From: Aristolochia californica
Lineage: Eukaryota > Streptophyta > Magnoliopsida > Piperales > Aristolochiaceae
Assembly: GCA_029961685.1 (NCBI GenBank)
Contig: JARWKL010000008.1
Coordinates: 12,495,981 to 12,559,980, forward strand
Reading direction: 5' to 3'
DNA: 64,000 bases
Position 1 is the stretch's first letter; the number at the start of each line of letters is the position of its first letter. The notes beneath the pieces are model-generated. The model made no database searches. It saw only the letters and a program-made list of their open reading frames with translations, and was not told where the DNA came from. The position numbers were made by a program, and so were the translations under genes. Below, piece by piece: positions 12,374 through 26,590 of the stretch.

Positions 12374-13897
12374 CATGTTAGGAACAATTAGAAATCTCTT
12401 TCTTATAAAATTCCACCAATCTATCTGGGGTTGAACTAGTGGAATTTCCCTAACGTGGATAACAAAACTTTGGTGTTCATTTTTAGTGCGTGAAAATAAT
12501 TTTCTTCACTGACATTTATTATAGTTTTCAAATTCTTTTGCATACATAAACTCTAAAATTTTTATTTTATTGTGATCTATATTTGCCTTATCTTTCTGTT
12601 TACAAGAAAATTGAGAGAGAGAAAAACTCAAGTTTGAAAAAAAAAATTGAACATCCAAAATGAAAATGCACATATGCTGAGAAAGAAATTCCAAAACGTA
12701 TCAGTGATTTTTCATGTCCGCTTTTTGTAAAATAGGCAAAAAGTGGGTTTTTTGGCTCTGGTAAATATCCGACCGCACGTTAACTTGAGAATATTAATTT
12801 TTTCTACTCCTTGAAATTTTTGGATCATTAGGTCATTTGCATCTTCAACATGTTTCTGACATGCCTATCCACCACCTTTAAAACATGTTAGGATCAATTA
12901 GAAATCTCTTTCTTATAAAATTCCACCACGCTATCTGGGGTTGTACTATTGGAATTTCCCCAAAGCGGATAACAAAACTTTGGTGTTCATTTTTAGTCCG
13001 TGAAAATAATTTTTTTCATTCACATTTATTATAGTATTCAAATTCTTTTGCATACATGAACTCTAAAATTTTCATTTTTTTGTGATAGATTTTTTCCTTA
13101 TCTTTTTGTTTACAAGAAAACTGGGAGAGAGAAAAACTCAAGTTTGAAAAAAAAAATTTAACTTCCAAAATGGAAATGAACAAATGCTGGGAGATATAAT
13201 TCCAAAAAGTATCTTTTATTTTTTAGGTCCGCATTTTGAAAAATAGGCTTTGTTTGGCTCTGGTAAATATCCCACCGCACGTTAACTTAGAATTTAAATT
13301 TTTTCCACTCCATGAAATATTTGGATCATTTGGTCATTTTCATCTTCAACATGTTTCTGGCATGCATATCCACCACATTTAAAACATGTTTGGATCAATT
13401 AGAAATATCCTTCTTATAAAATTCCACCAAGCTATCTGGGGTTGTACTAGTGGTATTTCCCCAACGTGGATAACAAAACTTTGGTGTTTATTTTTAGTGC
13501 GTGAAAATAATTCTCTTCACTCACATTTATTACAGTTTCCAAATTCTTTTGCATACATAAACTCTAAAGTTTACATTTTGTTGTGATCTATATTTGCCTT
13601 ATCATTTTCTTTACGACAAAACTGGGAGAGTGAAAAACTCAAGTTTGAAAATAAAAAAATTGAACATCTAAAATTGAAATGCACAAATGCTGAGAGATAT
13701 AATTCGAAAAAGTATCTGTGATTTTTTACATCCATTTTTTGTAAAATATGTAAAAAGTGGGTTGTTTGGCTCTGGTAAATATCCCACCGCAAGTTAACTT
13801 GAGAATTTTAATTTTTTCTACTCCTTGAAATTTTTGGATCATTAGGTCATTTGCATCTTCAACATGTTTCTGGCATGCATATCCACCACATTTAAAA

Positions 13898-14392
13898 CAT
13901 GTTAGGACCAATTAGAAATCTCTTTCTTATAAAATTCCACCAAGCTATCTGGGTTTGTACAAGTGCAATTTCCCCAACATGGATAGAACAACTTTGGTGT
14001 TCATTTTTGGTGCATGAAAATAAGTTTCTTCACTCACTTTTATAATAGTTTTCAAATTCTTTTGCATACATAAACTCTAAAATTTTCATTTTGTTGTGAT
14101 CTATATTTTCCTTATTTTTTTGTTTACGAGAAAACTGGGAGAGTGAAAAACTCAAGTTTGAAAAAAAATAATTGAACATCCAAAATGGAAATGCACAAAT
14201 GCTGAGAGAGATAATTCCAAAAAGTACCTATGATTTTTTAGCTCAGCTTTTTGTGAAATAGCCAAAAAGTGGGTTGTTTGGCTGTGGGAAATATCCAACC
14301 GCACATTAACTTGAGAATTTTAATTTTTTCTACTACTTGAAATTTTTGTATCATTAGGTCATTTGCAACTTAAACATCTTTCTGATATAAAA
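13898..14392 (+). repeat. Satellite unit with ~15-bp deletion before the junction (495 bp)
   Basis: Near 14380 TTTCTGATATAAAACATTTTAG replaces the usual stretch with GCATGC and CCACCACATTT. The central GCATGC of the palindrome cluster is lost and the following landmark is degenerate (CATTTTAGGA). Confidence 0.75.
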
Positions 14393-16425
14393 CATTTTAG
14401 GATCAATTAGATATCTCTTTGTTATTAAATTCCACCATGCTAACTGGGGTTGTACTAGTGGAATTTCCTCAAAGTAGATAACAAAACTTTGGTGTTCATT
14501 TTTAGAGTGTGAAAATAATTTTCATCATTCACATTTATTAAAGTTTTCAAATTCTTTTGCATCCATAAACTCTAAAATTTTCATTTCATTGTGATCTATA
14601 TTTACCTTATCTTTTTGTTTACGAGAAAACAAGGAGAGAGAAAAACTCAAGTTTGAAAAAAAAAAAAATTAACATCCTAAATGGAAATGCCCAATTGCTG
14701 AGAGAGATAATTCCAAAACGTATCTGTGATTTTTTAGGTCCACTTTTTGTAAAATAGGGAAAAAGTGTGTTGTTTGGCTCTGATAAATATCCCACCGCAC
14801 GTTAACTTGAGAATTTTAATCTTTTCAACTAGAATTTTTTTATTATTAGGTCATTTGCATCTTCAACATGTTTCTGGCATGCATATCCACAATATTTAAA
14901 ACATGTGAGGATCAATTAGAAATCTATTTCTTATAAAATTCCAACCAGCTATCTTTACTAGTGGAATTTCCCCATTGTGGATAACAAAAGTTTTTTGTTC
15001 ATTTTTAGTGCGTGAAAATAATTTTCTTCACCCACATTTATTAAAGTTTTCAAATTCTTTTGCATACATAAACTCTAAAATTTTCATTTTGTTGTGATCT
15101 ATATTTGTCTTATCTTTTTGTTTACGAGAAAACAGGAGAGTGAAAAACTCAAGTTTGAACTAAAAAATTGAACATCCAAAATGGAAATGCACAAATGCTG
15201 AGAGAGATAATACCAGAAAGTATCTGTGATTTTTTAGGTCCGCTTTTCGTAAAATAGGAAAAAGTGGGTTGTTTGGCCATGGAAAATATCCCGCCGCACG
15301 TTGGCTAGAGAATTTTTATTTTTTCTACTCCTTGAAATTTTAGGTTCGTTACGTCATTTGTATCTTCAACATGTTTCTGGCATGTATATCCACCATATTT
15401 AAAACATGTTACGATCAATAAGAAATCTCTTTCTTATAAAATTCCACCAAGCTATCTGGTGTTGTACTAGTGGAATTTCCCCAACGTGGATAACAAATCT
15501 TTGGTATTCATTTTTAGTGCGTAAAAATAATTTTCTTCACTCACATTTATTATCATTTTCAAATTCTTTTGCATTCATAAACTCTAAAATTTTTATTTTG
15601 TTGTGATTTATATTTGCCTTATCTTTTTGTTTACGAGAAAACTGGGAGAGTGAAAAACTCAAGTTTGAAAAAAAAAATTGAACATCCAAAATGGAAATAC
15701 ACAAATGCTAAGAGAGATAATTCCAAAAAGTATCTGCGATTTTTTTTGTCCGCTTTTTTTAAAATAGGCCAAAAGTGGGTTGTTTGGCTCTTGTTTATAT
15801 CCCACCGCACATTAACTTGAGAATTTTAAATTTTTCTACTCCCCTAAATTTTTGGATCATTAGGTCATTTGCATCTTCAACGTGTAGAGGCATGCATATC
15901 CACAACATTTAAAACATGTTAGGATCAATTAGAAATCTATTTCTTATAAAATTCCACCAAGCTATCTGGGGTTGTACTTGTGGAATTTCCCCAACGTGGA
16001 TAACAAAACTTTGGTGTTCATTTTTAGTGCTTGAAATAATTTTCTTCACTCACATTTATTATAGTTTTCAAATTCTTTTGCATACTTAAACTCTAAAATT
16101 TTCATTCTGTTGTGATCTACATTTGCCTTATCTTTTTGTTTATGAGAAAACTGGGAGAGTGAAAAACTCATGTTTGAAAAAAAAAAATTGAACATCCAAA
16201 ATAGAAATGCACAATTGCTCAGAGAGATAAATCCAAAACATATATGAGATTTTTTAGGTTTGCTTTTTGTAAAATAGGTAAAAAGTGGGTTGTTTGGCTC
16301 TGGTAAATATCCCACCGCACGTTAACTTGAGAATTTTAATTTTTTCTACTCCATGAAATTTTAGGATCATTAGGTCATTTGCATCTTCAACATGTTTCTC
16401 GCATGCATATCCAACACATTTAAAA

Positions 16426-16912
16426 CATGTTAGGATTAATTAGAAATCTCTTTCTTATAAAATTCCACCAAGCTATTTGGGGTTGTACTTGTGGAATTTC
16501 CCCAACGTGGACAAAAAAACGTTGGTGTTCATTTTTAGTGCTTGCAAATAATTTTCTTTACTCACATTTATTATAGTTTTAAAATTCTTTTGCGTACTTA
16601 AACTCTAAAATTTTCATTTTGTTGTGATCAATATTTGCCTTATCTTTTTTGTTATGAGAAAACTGGGGGAGTGAAAAACTCAAGTTTGAAAAAAAAAAAT
16701 TGAACATCCAAAATGGAATTGCACAATTTCTCAGAGAGATAATTCCAAAAAGTATCTGTGATTTTTTAGGTCTTCTTTTTGTAAAATAGGTAAAAAGTGA
16801 GTTGCACGTAAACTTGAGAATTTTAATTTTTTCTACTTCATGAAATTTTAGAATCATTAGGTCATTTGCAGCTTCAACATGTTTCTGGCATGCATATCAA
16901 CCACATTTAAAA
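16426..16912 (+). repeat. Satellite unit with ~24-bp deletion (487 bp)
   Basis: At about 16800-16808 GTGAGTTG is joined directly to CACGTAAACTTGAG. The loop and right arm of dyad 3 (consensus about 379-402) are missing. Confidence 0.82.
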
Positions 16913-17084
16913 CATGTTATGATCAATTAGAAATCTCTTTCTTATAAAATTCCACCAAGCTATCTGGGGTTGTACTAGTGGCATTTCCCCAATGTAGGTA
17001 ACAAAACTTTGGTGTTCATTTTTAGTGCGTGAAAATAATGTTCTTCACCCACATTTATTATATTTTTCAAATTGTTTTGCATAC

Positions 17085-18030
17085 ATAAATTCTAAAATTT
17101 TCATTTTGTTATGATCTATATTTGCCATATCTTTTTTTTTTTTTTGAGAAAACTGGGAGAGTGAAAAATTCTAGTTTGAAAAAAAAATTGAACTTCCAAA
17201 ATGGAAATGCACAAATGCTGAGAGAGATAATTCCAAAAAGTATTGGTGATTTTTAGGTCCGCTTTTTGTAAAATAGGCAAAATGTGGGTTGTTTGGATCT
17301 GGTAAATATCCGACCGCACGTTAACTTGAGAATTTTAATTTTTTCTACTCCTTGAAATTTTTGAATCATTAGGTCATTTGCATCTCCAACATGTTTCTGG
17401 CATGCATATCCACGACATTTAAAACATGTTAGGATCAATTAGAAATCTTTTGCTTATAAAATTCCATCAAGCTTCCTGGGGTTGTACTAGTGGAATTTCC
17501 CCAACGAAACTTTGGTGTTCATTTTTAGTGCGTGAAAATAATTTTCTTCACTCACATTTATTAGAGTTTTCAAATTCTTTTGCATACATAGAATGGAAAA
17601 TTTTCATTTTGTAGCGATCTATATTTTCCTTATCATTTTGTTTACGAGAAAACGGGGGGAGAGAAAAACTCTAGTTTGAAAAAAAAAATTGAACATCCAA
17701 AATGGAAATGCATAAATGCTGAGCGAGATAATTCAAAAAAGTATATGTAATTTTTAGGTATGCTTTTTGTAAAATAGGCAAAAAGTGGGTTGTTTGGCTC
17801 TGGTAAATATCCCACCGCACGTTAACTTGGGAACTTAAATTTTTTCTAGTCCTTGAAATTTATGGATCATTAGGTCATTTGCGTCTTCAACATGTTTCTT
17901 GCATGCATATCCACCACATTTAAAACATGTTAGGATCATTTAGAAATCGCTTTCTTATAAAATTCCACCAAGCTATCTAGGGTTGTACTAGTGGAATTTT
18001 CCCAACGTGGATAACAAAACTTTGGTGTTC
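17085..18030 (+). repeat. Duplicated block, partner at about 18611-19556 (3-unit offset)
   Basis: The offset is 1526 bp, three units. Shared private changes include TTGCCATATC, AACTCTAGTTTG, TTGAACTTCC, GATCTGGTAAATATCCGACC, CATCTCCAACATG, CAAGCTTCCTGGGG, a 10-bp deletion giving CCAACGAAAC or CCAATGAAAC, GTAGCGATC, TTTCTAGTCC, TTTATGGATC and AAATCGCTTTC. The third unit in between is not shared. Confidence 0.82.
17132..17145 (+). repeat. Expanded 14-T homopolymer run
   Basis: The usual CTTTTTGTTTACGAG stretch (consensus 219-233) has become C followed by 14 T and then GAG. This probably reflects a G-to-T change followed by homopolymer slippage; a sequencing or polishing error in the run is also possible. 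Confidence 0.6.
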
Positions 18031-21014
18031 ATTTTTTGAGCGTGAAAATAATTTTCTTCACTTACATTCAATAAAGTTTCCAAATTCTTTTGCATACATA
18101 AACTCAAAAATTTTCATTTTGTTGTGATCTATATTTGCCTTTCTTTTTGGTTACGAGAAAATTTGGAGAGTGAAAAGCTCAAGTTTCCAAAACAAAAAAA
18201 AATTGAACATCCTAAATAAAAATGCACAAATTGTGAGAGAGGTAATTCAAAAAATTATATGTGAATTTTCAGGTCCGCTATTTTTAAAATAGGCAAAAAG
18301 TGGGTTGTTAGGCTCTAGTACATATCCCTCCGCACGTTAACTTGAGAATTTTAATTTTTTCTTCTCCTTGAAATTTTTTTATCATTAGGTCATTTGCATC
18401 TTCAACATGTTTCTGGCATGCATATCCACCACATTTAAAACATGTTAGGATCAAATAAAAATCTCTTTCTTCTAAAATTTCACCAATCTATCTAGGGTTG
18501 TACTCCTGGAATTTCCCCAATGTGGATAACAAAACTTTGATGTTCATTTTTAGTGCGTGAAAATAATTTTCTTCACTCACATTTATTATAGTTTTAAAAT
18601 TCATTTGCAAACATAAATTCTAAAATTTTCATTTTGTTGTGATCTATATTTGCCATATCTTTTTGTTTATGAGAAAACTGGGAGAGTGGAAAACTCTAGT
18701 TTGAAAAAAAAAATTGAACTTCCGAAATGGAAATGCAAAAATGCTGAGAGAGATAATTTCAAAAGTTATTGGTGATTTTTAGGTCCGCTTTTTGTAAAAT
18801 GGGCAAAATGTGGGTTGTTTGGATCTGGTAAATATCCGACCGCACGTTAAGTTGAGAATTTTAATTTTTTCTACTCCTTGAAATTTTTGAATCATTAGGC
18901 CATTTGCATCTCCAACATGTTTCTGGCATGCATATCCACCACATTTAAATTGATTTAGGATCAATTAGAAATCTTTTGCTTATAAAATTCCATCAAGCTT
19001 CCTGGGGTTGTACGAGTAGAATTTCCCCAATGAAACTTTGGTGTTCATTTTTAGTGCATGAAAATAATTTTCTTCACTCACATTTATTAGAGTTTTCAAA
19101 TTCTTTTGCATGCATAAAATGGACAATTTTCATTTTGTAGCGATCTATATTTACCTTATCATTTTGTTTACGAGAAAACAGGGAGAGAGAAAAACTCTAG
19201 TTTGAAAAAAACAATTGAACATCCAAACTGGAAATGCACAAATGCTGAACGAGATAATTCAAAAAAGTATATGTAATTTTTAGGTATGCTTTTTGTAAAA
19301 TAGGCAAAAAGTGGGTTGTTTGGCTCTGGTAAATATCCCACCGCACGTTAACTTGGGAATTTAAATTTTTTCTAGTCCTTGAAATTTATGGATCATTAGG
19401 TCATTTGCATCTTCAACATGTTTCTTGCATGCATATCCACCATATTTAAAACATGTTAGGATCATTTAGAAATCGCTTTCTTATAAAATTCCACCAAGCT
19501 ATCTGGGGTTGTACTAGTGGAATTTTCCCAACGTGGATAACAAAACTTTGGTGTTCATTTTTAGTGCATGAAAATAATTTTCTTCACTCATATTTAATAT
19601 AGTTTTCAAATTATTTTGCATACATAAACTCTAAAATTTTCATTTTGTTGTGATCTATATTTGCCTTATCTTTTTGTTTAGGAGAAAACTGGGAGAGTGA
19701 AAAACTCAAGTTTGAAAAAAAAAGTTGAACATCCAAAATGGAAATGCACAAAAGCTGAGAGAGATAATTCCAAACAGTATCTGTGATTTTTTAAGTCCTT
19801 TTTATAAATAGGCAAAAAGTGGGTTGTTTGGCTCTGGTAAATATCCCACCGCACGTTAACTTCAAAATTTATTTTTTTCTAATCCATTAAATTTTTGGAT
19901 CATTAGGTCTTTTGCATCTTAAACATATTTCTGACATGCATGTCCACCACATTTAAAACATGTTAAGATCAATTATAATTCTTTTTCTTATAAAATTCCA
20001 CCAAGCTATCTGGGGTTGTACTAGTGAAATTTCCCCAACGTGGAGAACAAAACTTTGGTGTACATTTTTAGTGTGTGAAAATAATTTTCTTCACTCACAT
20101 TTATTATAATTTTCAAATTCTTTTGCATAGATAAACTCTAAAATTTTCATTTTGTTGTGCTCTATATTAACCTTATCTTTTTGTTTACGAGAAAATTGGG
20201 AGAGTGAAAAACTCAAGTTTGAAAAAAAAATTGAACATCCAAAATGGTAATGCACAAATGCTAAGAGAAATAATTCCAAAAAGTATATGTGATTTTTTAA
20301 GTCCGCTTTTTTCTAAAATAGGCAAAAAGAGGGTTGTTTGGCTCTTGTAAATATCCAACCACACGTTAACTTGAGAATTTTAATTTTATCTACTCCTTGA
20401 AAATTTTTGATCATTAGGTCATTTGCATCTTCAACATATTTCTGGCATTCATATCCACCACATTTAAAACATGTTCGGATCAATCAGAAATCTCTTTCTT
20501 ATAAAATTTCACCAAGCTATCTGGGGTTGTACTAGTGGAATTTTCCCAACGTGGACAACAAAACTTTTTGTGTATATTTTTAGTGCGTGAAAATAATTCT
20601 CTTCACTCACATTTATTTTAGTTTTCAAATTCTTTTGCATACATAAACTCTAAAATTTTCATTTTGTCGTTATCTATATTTTCCTTATCTTTTTGTGTAC
20701 GAGAGAACTGGGAGAGCGAAAAACACAAGTTTGAAAAAAAAAATTCAACATCCAAAACGGAAATGCACAAATGCTGAGAGAGATAATTCTGAAAAGTATA
20801 TGTGATTTTTTAGGGCCCCTATTTGTAAAATAGGCAAAGAGTGGGTTGTTTGGCTCAGATAAATATCCCACCGCACGTTAACTTGAGAATTTTAATTTTT
20901 TCTACTCCATGAAATTTTTGGATCATTAGGTCATTCACATCTTCAACATATTTCTGGCATCATATCCACCACTTTAAAAACATGTTAGGATCAATTAGAA
21001 TTCTCTTTCTTATA

Positions 21015-21054
21015 AAATTTCACCAAGATATCTGCAGTTGTACTAGTGAAATTT
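21015..21054. repeat. Dyad 1, variant copy with matching changes in both arms
   Basis: Here the left arm reads AAATTTCAC and the right arm GTGAAATTT, so both differ from consensus and remain perfect reverse complements. Other units carry only one of the two changes (for example the left arm near 20509 or the right arm near 20025). This single matched pair is therefore suggestive, not proof, of selection on pairing. Confidence 0.7.
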
Positions 21055-21488
21055 CCGCAACGTGGATAACAAAACTTTGGTGTTCATTTTTAGTGCGTGA
21101 AAATAATTTTATTCACTCACATTTATTATAGTTTTCCAATTCATTTGCATACATAAATTCTAAAATTTTCATTTCGTTGTGATCTAAATTTGCCCTATCT
21201 TTTTGTTTACGAGAAAACTGAGAGAGAAAAACTCAAGTTTGAAAAAAAAAATTGAACATCCAAAATGGAAATGCACAAATGCTGAAAACGATAATTCAAA
21301 AAAGTATCTGTGATTTTTTAGGTCCGGTTTTGTAAAATTGGAAAAAAGAGGGTTGTTTGGCTCTGGAAAATATCCCACCGCATGTTAACTTGAGAATTTT
21401 AATTTTTTCTACTCCTTGAAAATTTAGGATCATTAGGTCATTTGCATCTTCAACATCTTCCTAGCATGCATATCCACCACATTTAAAA

Positions 21489-22320
21489 CATGTTAGGATC
21501 AATTAGAAATCTCTTTGTTATAAAATTCCACCAAGCTATCTGGGGTTGTAAAGTAGAATTTCCCCAACGTGGATAACAAAACTTTGGTGTTCATTTTTAG
21601 TGCGCGAAAATAATTTTCTTCACTAACATTTATTATAGTTTTAAAATTCGTTTGCATACGTAAACTCTAAAATTTTCATTTTTTTGTGATCTATATTTGC
21701 CTTATCTTTTAGTTTACGAGAAAACTGGGAGAGTGAAAAACTCATGTTGGAAAAAAAAAATTGAACATCCAAAAAGGAAATGCACAAATGATGAGAGAGA
21801 TAATTCCAAAAAGTATCTGTGATTTTTTAGATCCACTTTTTGTAAAATAGGCAAAAAGAGGGTTGTTTAACTTTGGTAAATAACCCACCTCAGGTTAACT
21901 TGAGAATTTTAATTTTTTCTACTCCTTGAAAATTTTGGATCATTAGGTCATTTGCATCTTCAACATGTTTCGAGCATGCATATCCACCACACTTAAAACA
22001 TGTTAGGATCAATTAGAAATCTCTTTCTTATAAAATTTCACCAAGCTATTTGGGGTTGTACTAGTGGAATTTCCCAACGTGGATAACAAATCTTTGGGGA
22101 TCATTTTTAGTTCGTGAAAATAATTTTCTTCACTCCTCTAATTATAGTTTTAAAATTATTTTGCATACATAAACTCTAATATTTTCATTTTGTTGTGCTC
22201 TATATTTGCCTTATCTTTTTTTATTACGAGAAAACTGGGAGAGTGAAAAACTCAAGTTTGAAAAAAAAAAAAAATTGAACATCCAAAATGGAAATGTACA
22301 AATGCTAAGAGAGATAATTC
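21489..22320 (+). repeat. Duplicated block, partner at about 29142-29970
   Basis: The shared variants are GGGGTTGTAAAGTAGAAT (loop change in dyad 1), CACACTTAAAAC, AAATTTCACC, GGGGATCATT or GGGATCATT, AAAATTATTTTGC, TTGTGCTCTATA and TTTTTTATTACGAG. The offset is about 7652 bp, 15 units. The TAAAGT change also appears near 33282, where the remainder is less alike. Confidence 0.72.
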
Positions 22321-25300
22321 CTAAAAGTATCTGTGATTTTTTAGGTCCGCTTTTTGTACAATAAGCAAAAAGTGGGTTGTTTGGTTCTAGTAAATATCCC
22401 ACCGCACGTTAACTTGAGAATTTTAATTTTTTCTACTCCTTCAAAATTTTTGGATCATTAGGTCATTTGCATCTTCAACATGTTTCTGGCATACATATCC
22501 ACCACATTTAAAACATGTTAGGATCAATTAGAAGTCTCTTTCTTATAAAATTCCACCAAGCTATCTGGGGATGTACTAGTGAAATTTCCCAAACGTGGAT
22601 AACAAAACTTTGGTTTTCCTTTATAGTGAGTGAAAATAATTTTCTTCACTCACATTTATTATAGTTTTCAAATTCTTTTGCATACATAAACTCTAATTTT
22701 TTCATTTTGTTGTGATCTATGTTTGCCCTATCTTATTGTTTACGAGAAAATTGGAAGAGTGAAAAACTCAGGTTTGAAAAAAAGAAACTAGAATATTTAA
22801 AATGGAAATGCACAAATGCTGAAAGAGATAATTCAAAAAAGTAATCTTTATTTTTAAGACCGCTTTTTTTAAAATAGGCAAAAAGTGGGTTGTTTGACTC
22901 TGGTAAATATCCCACCGCACGTTAACTTGAGAATTTTAGTTTTATCTACTCCTTGAAAATTTTGGATCATTAGGTCATTTGCATCTTCAACATGTTTCTT
23001 GCATGCATATATACCACATTTAAAACATGTTCAGAACAATTAGAAATCTCTCTCTTATAAAATTCCACCAAGCTATCTGGGGTTGTACTAGTGGAATTTC
23101 CCCAACGTGGATAACAAAACTTTGGTGTTCATTTTTAGTGCGTGAATATAATTTTCATCACTCACATTTATTATAGTTTTCAAATTCTTTTGCATACATA
23201 AACTCTAAAATTTCCATCTTGTTGTGATCTATATTTGCCTTATCTTTTTGTTTACAAGAAAACAGGGAGACTGAAAAACTCAAATTTGAAAAAAAAAACT
23301 GAACATCCAAAATGGAAATGCCCAAATGCTGAGAGAGATAATTCAAAAAAGTATCTGTGATTTTTTAGGTCCGCTTTTTGTAAAATTGGGAAAAAGGGTT
23401 GTTTGGCTCAGGAAATTAGCCTACCGCACGTTAAGTTAAGAATTTTAATTTTTTCTACTCCTTGAAAATTTTGGATCGTTAGGTCATTTGCATCTTCAAC
23501 ATGTTTCTAGCATGCGTATCCACCACACTTAAAACATGTTAGGATCAATTAGAAATCTCTTTCTTTTAAAATTTCCCCAAGGTATCTGGGGTTGTACTAG
23601 TGGAATTTCCCCAACGTGGATAACAAAACTTTGGGGTTCATTTTTAGTGCTTGAAAATAATTTTCTTCACTCACATTAATTATAGTTTTAAAATTCTTTT
23701 GCATGCATAAACTCTAAAATATTCATTTTGTTGTGATCTATATTTTCCTTATCTTTTTGTTTACGAGAAAACTAGAAGAGTGAAAAACTCATGTTCGAAA
23801 AAAAAAATTGAACATCCAAAATGGAAAACGACAAATGCTGAGAATGATAATTCCAAAAAGTATCTATGATTTTTTAGGTCCGCTTTTTGTAAAATAGGCA
23901 AAAAAGATGGTTGTTTGGCTCTGGTAAATATCCCACCGCACGTTAACTTGTGAATTTTAATTTTTTCTACTCGAAATTTTTGGATCATTAAGTCATTTGC
24001 ATCTTCATCATGTTTCTAGCACGCATATACATGACACTTTAAACATGTTAGGATCAATAAGAAATCTCTTTCTTATAAAATTTCACCAAGCTTTTTGGGT
24101 TTGTACTAGTGGAATTTCCCCAACAAGGATAACAAAACTTTGGGGTTCATTTTTAGTGCGTGAAAATAATTTTCTTCACTCACATTAATTATAGTTTTAA
24201 AATTATTTTCCATACATAAACTCTAAAATCTTCATTTTGTTGAGATCTATATTTGCCTTATCTTTTTGTTTACGAGAAAATTGGGAGAGTGAAAAAGTCA
24301 ATGTTTGAAAAAAAAATTGAACATCCAATATGGGAATGCACAAATACTGAGAGAGATAATTCCAAAAAGTATCTGTGATATTTATGGTCTGTTTTTTGTA
24401 AAATAGGAAAAAAGTGGGTTGTTTGGCTCTGGTAAATATCCCACCGCACATTAACTTGAGAATTTTTATTTTTTCTACTCCTTGAAATTTTAGGATAATG
24501 GGGCATTTGAATCTTCAACATGTTTTTGGCATGCATATCCACCTCATTTAAAACATGTTAGGATCAATTAGGAATCTTTTTCTTGTAAAATTCCACTAAG
24601 CTATTTGGGTTTGTACTAGTGGAATTTCCCCAACGTGGATAACAAAACTTTGGTGTTCATTTTTAGTGCGTGAAAATAATTTTCTTCACTCACATTTATT
24701 ATAGTTTTCAAATTCTTTTGCATACATAAACACTAAAATTTTCATTTAGTTTTTCTCTATATTTGCCTTATCTTTTTTATTACGAGAAAACTGGGAGAGT
24801 GAAAAACTCAAGTTTGAAAAAAAAATTGAACATCCAAAATGGAAATGCACAAATGCTGAGAGAGATAATTCCTAAAAGTATCTGTGATTTTTTTGGTCCG
24901 CTTTTTGTAAATTAGGCAAAAAGTGGGTTCTTTAGTTTTGGTAAATATCCCATCGCACGTTAACTTGAGAATTTTTATTTGTTCTACTCCTTGAAATTTT
25001 GGATCATTAGGTCATTTGCATCTTCAACATGTTTCTGGCATGCATATTCACCACATTTAAAACATGTTAGGATCAATTAGAAATATCTTTCTTATAAAAT
25101 TCCACCAAGCTATCTTGGGTTGTACTAGTGGAATTTCCCCAACGTCGATAACAAAACTTTGGTGATCATTTTTAGTGCATGAAAATAATTTTCTTCACTC
25201 ACATTTGTTATAGTTTTCAAATTCTTTTGCATACATAAACTCTAAAATTTCCATTTTGTTGTGATCTATAATTGCCTTATCTTTTTGTAAACGAGAGAAC

Positions 25301-26590
25301 AGGGAAAGCGAAAAACTTAAGTTTGAAAAACAAAATTCAACATCCAAAACGGAAATGCACAAATGCTGAGAGAGATAATTCCAAAAAGTAAATAACATTT
25401 TTTAGGTCTCCTTTTTTTAAAATAGGCAAAAAGTGGGTTGTTTGACTTTGATAAATATCCCACCGCACGTTAACTGGAGAATTTTAATTTTTTCTACTCC
25501 TTGAAATTTTTGGATCACTAGGTCATTTGCATCTTCAACATATTTCTGGCATGCATATCCACCACGTTTAAAACATGTTAAGATCAATTAGAAATCTCTT
25601 TCTTATAAAATTTCACCGAGCTATCTGGGGTTGTACTAGTGGAATTTCCCCAATGTGGATAACAAAACTTTGGTGTTCATTTTTAGTGCGTGAAAATAAT
25701 TTTTTTCACTCACATTTATTATAGTTTTCAAATTCTTTTGCATACATAAACTCTAAAATTTTCATTTTGTTGTGATGTATATTTGCCTTATCTTTTTATT
25801 TACGAGAAAACTGGGAGACTGAAAAACTCAAATTTGAAAAAAAAATTTGAACATCCAAAATGGTAATGCACAAATGCTGAGAGAGATAATTCCAAAAAGT
25901 ATATGTGATTTTTTAGGTCCGCTTTTGTAAAATTGGCAAAAACAGAGTTGTTTGGCTCAGGAAATTATCCTACCGCATGTTAACTTGAGAATTTTAATTT
26001 TTTCTACTCGTTGAAATTTTTGGATCATTAGGTCATTTGCATCATCAACATGTTTCTAGCATGTGTATCAACCACACTTAAAACATGTTAGGATCAATTA
26101 GAAATCTCTTTCTTTTAAAATTTCACCAAGCTATCTTGGGTTGTACTAGTGGAATTTCCCCAACGATAACAAAACTTTGGGGTTCATTTTCAGTGCGTGA
26201 AATAATTTTCTTCATTCACATTTATAATAGTTTTAAAATTATTTTTCATACATAAACTGTAAAACTTTTATTTTGTTGTGATCTATATTTGCCATATCTT
26301 TAAGTTTACGAGAAAACTGGAAGAGTGAAAAACTCATGTTTGAAAAAAAAAATTGAACATCCAAAATGGAATACCACAAATGTTGAGAATGATAATTCCA
26401 AAAAGTATCTGTGATTTTTTAGGTCCGTTTTTTGTAAAATAGGCAAAAAGTTGGTTGTTTGGCTCTAGTAAATATCCCACCGCACGGTAACTTGGGAATT
26501 TTAATTTTTTCTACTGCTTGAAATTTTTGGATCATTAAGTCATTTCAATCTTCATCATGTTTCTGGCATGCATATCCACCAAATTTAAAA

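Noticed and set aside
17132..17145. 14-T run as a terminator or retroelement tail
   Set aside because: It lies inside an otherwise ordinary unit at the position of the normal CTTTTTGTTTACG stretch, so it is a local expansion or read error.
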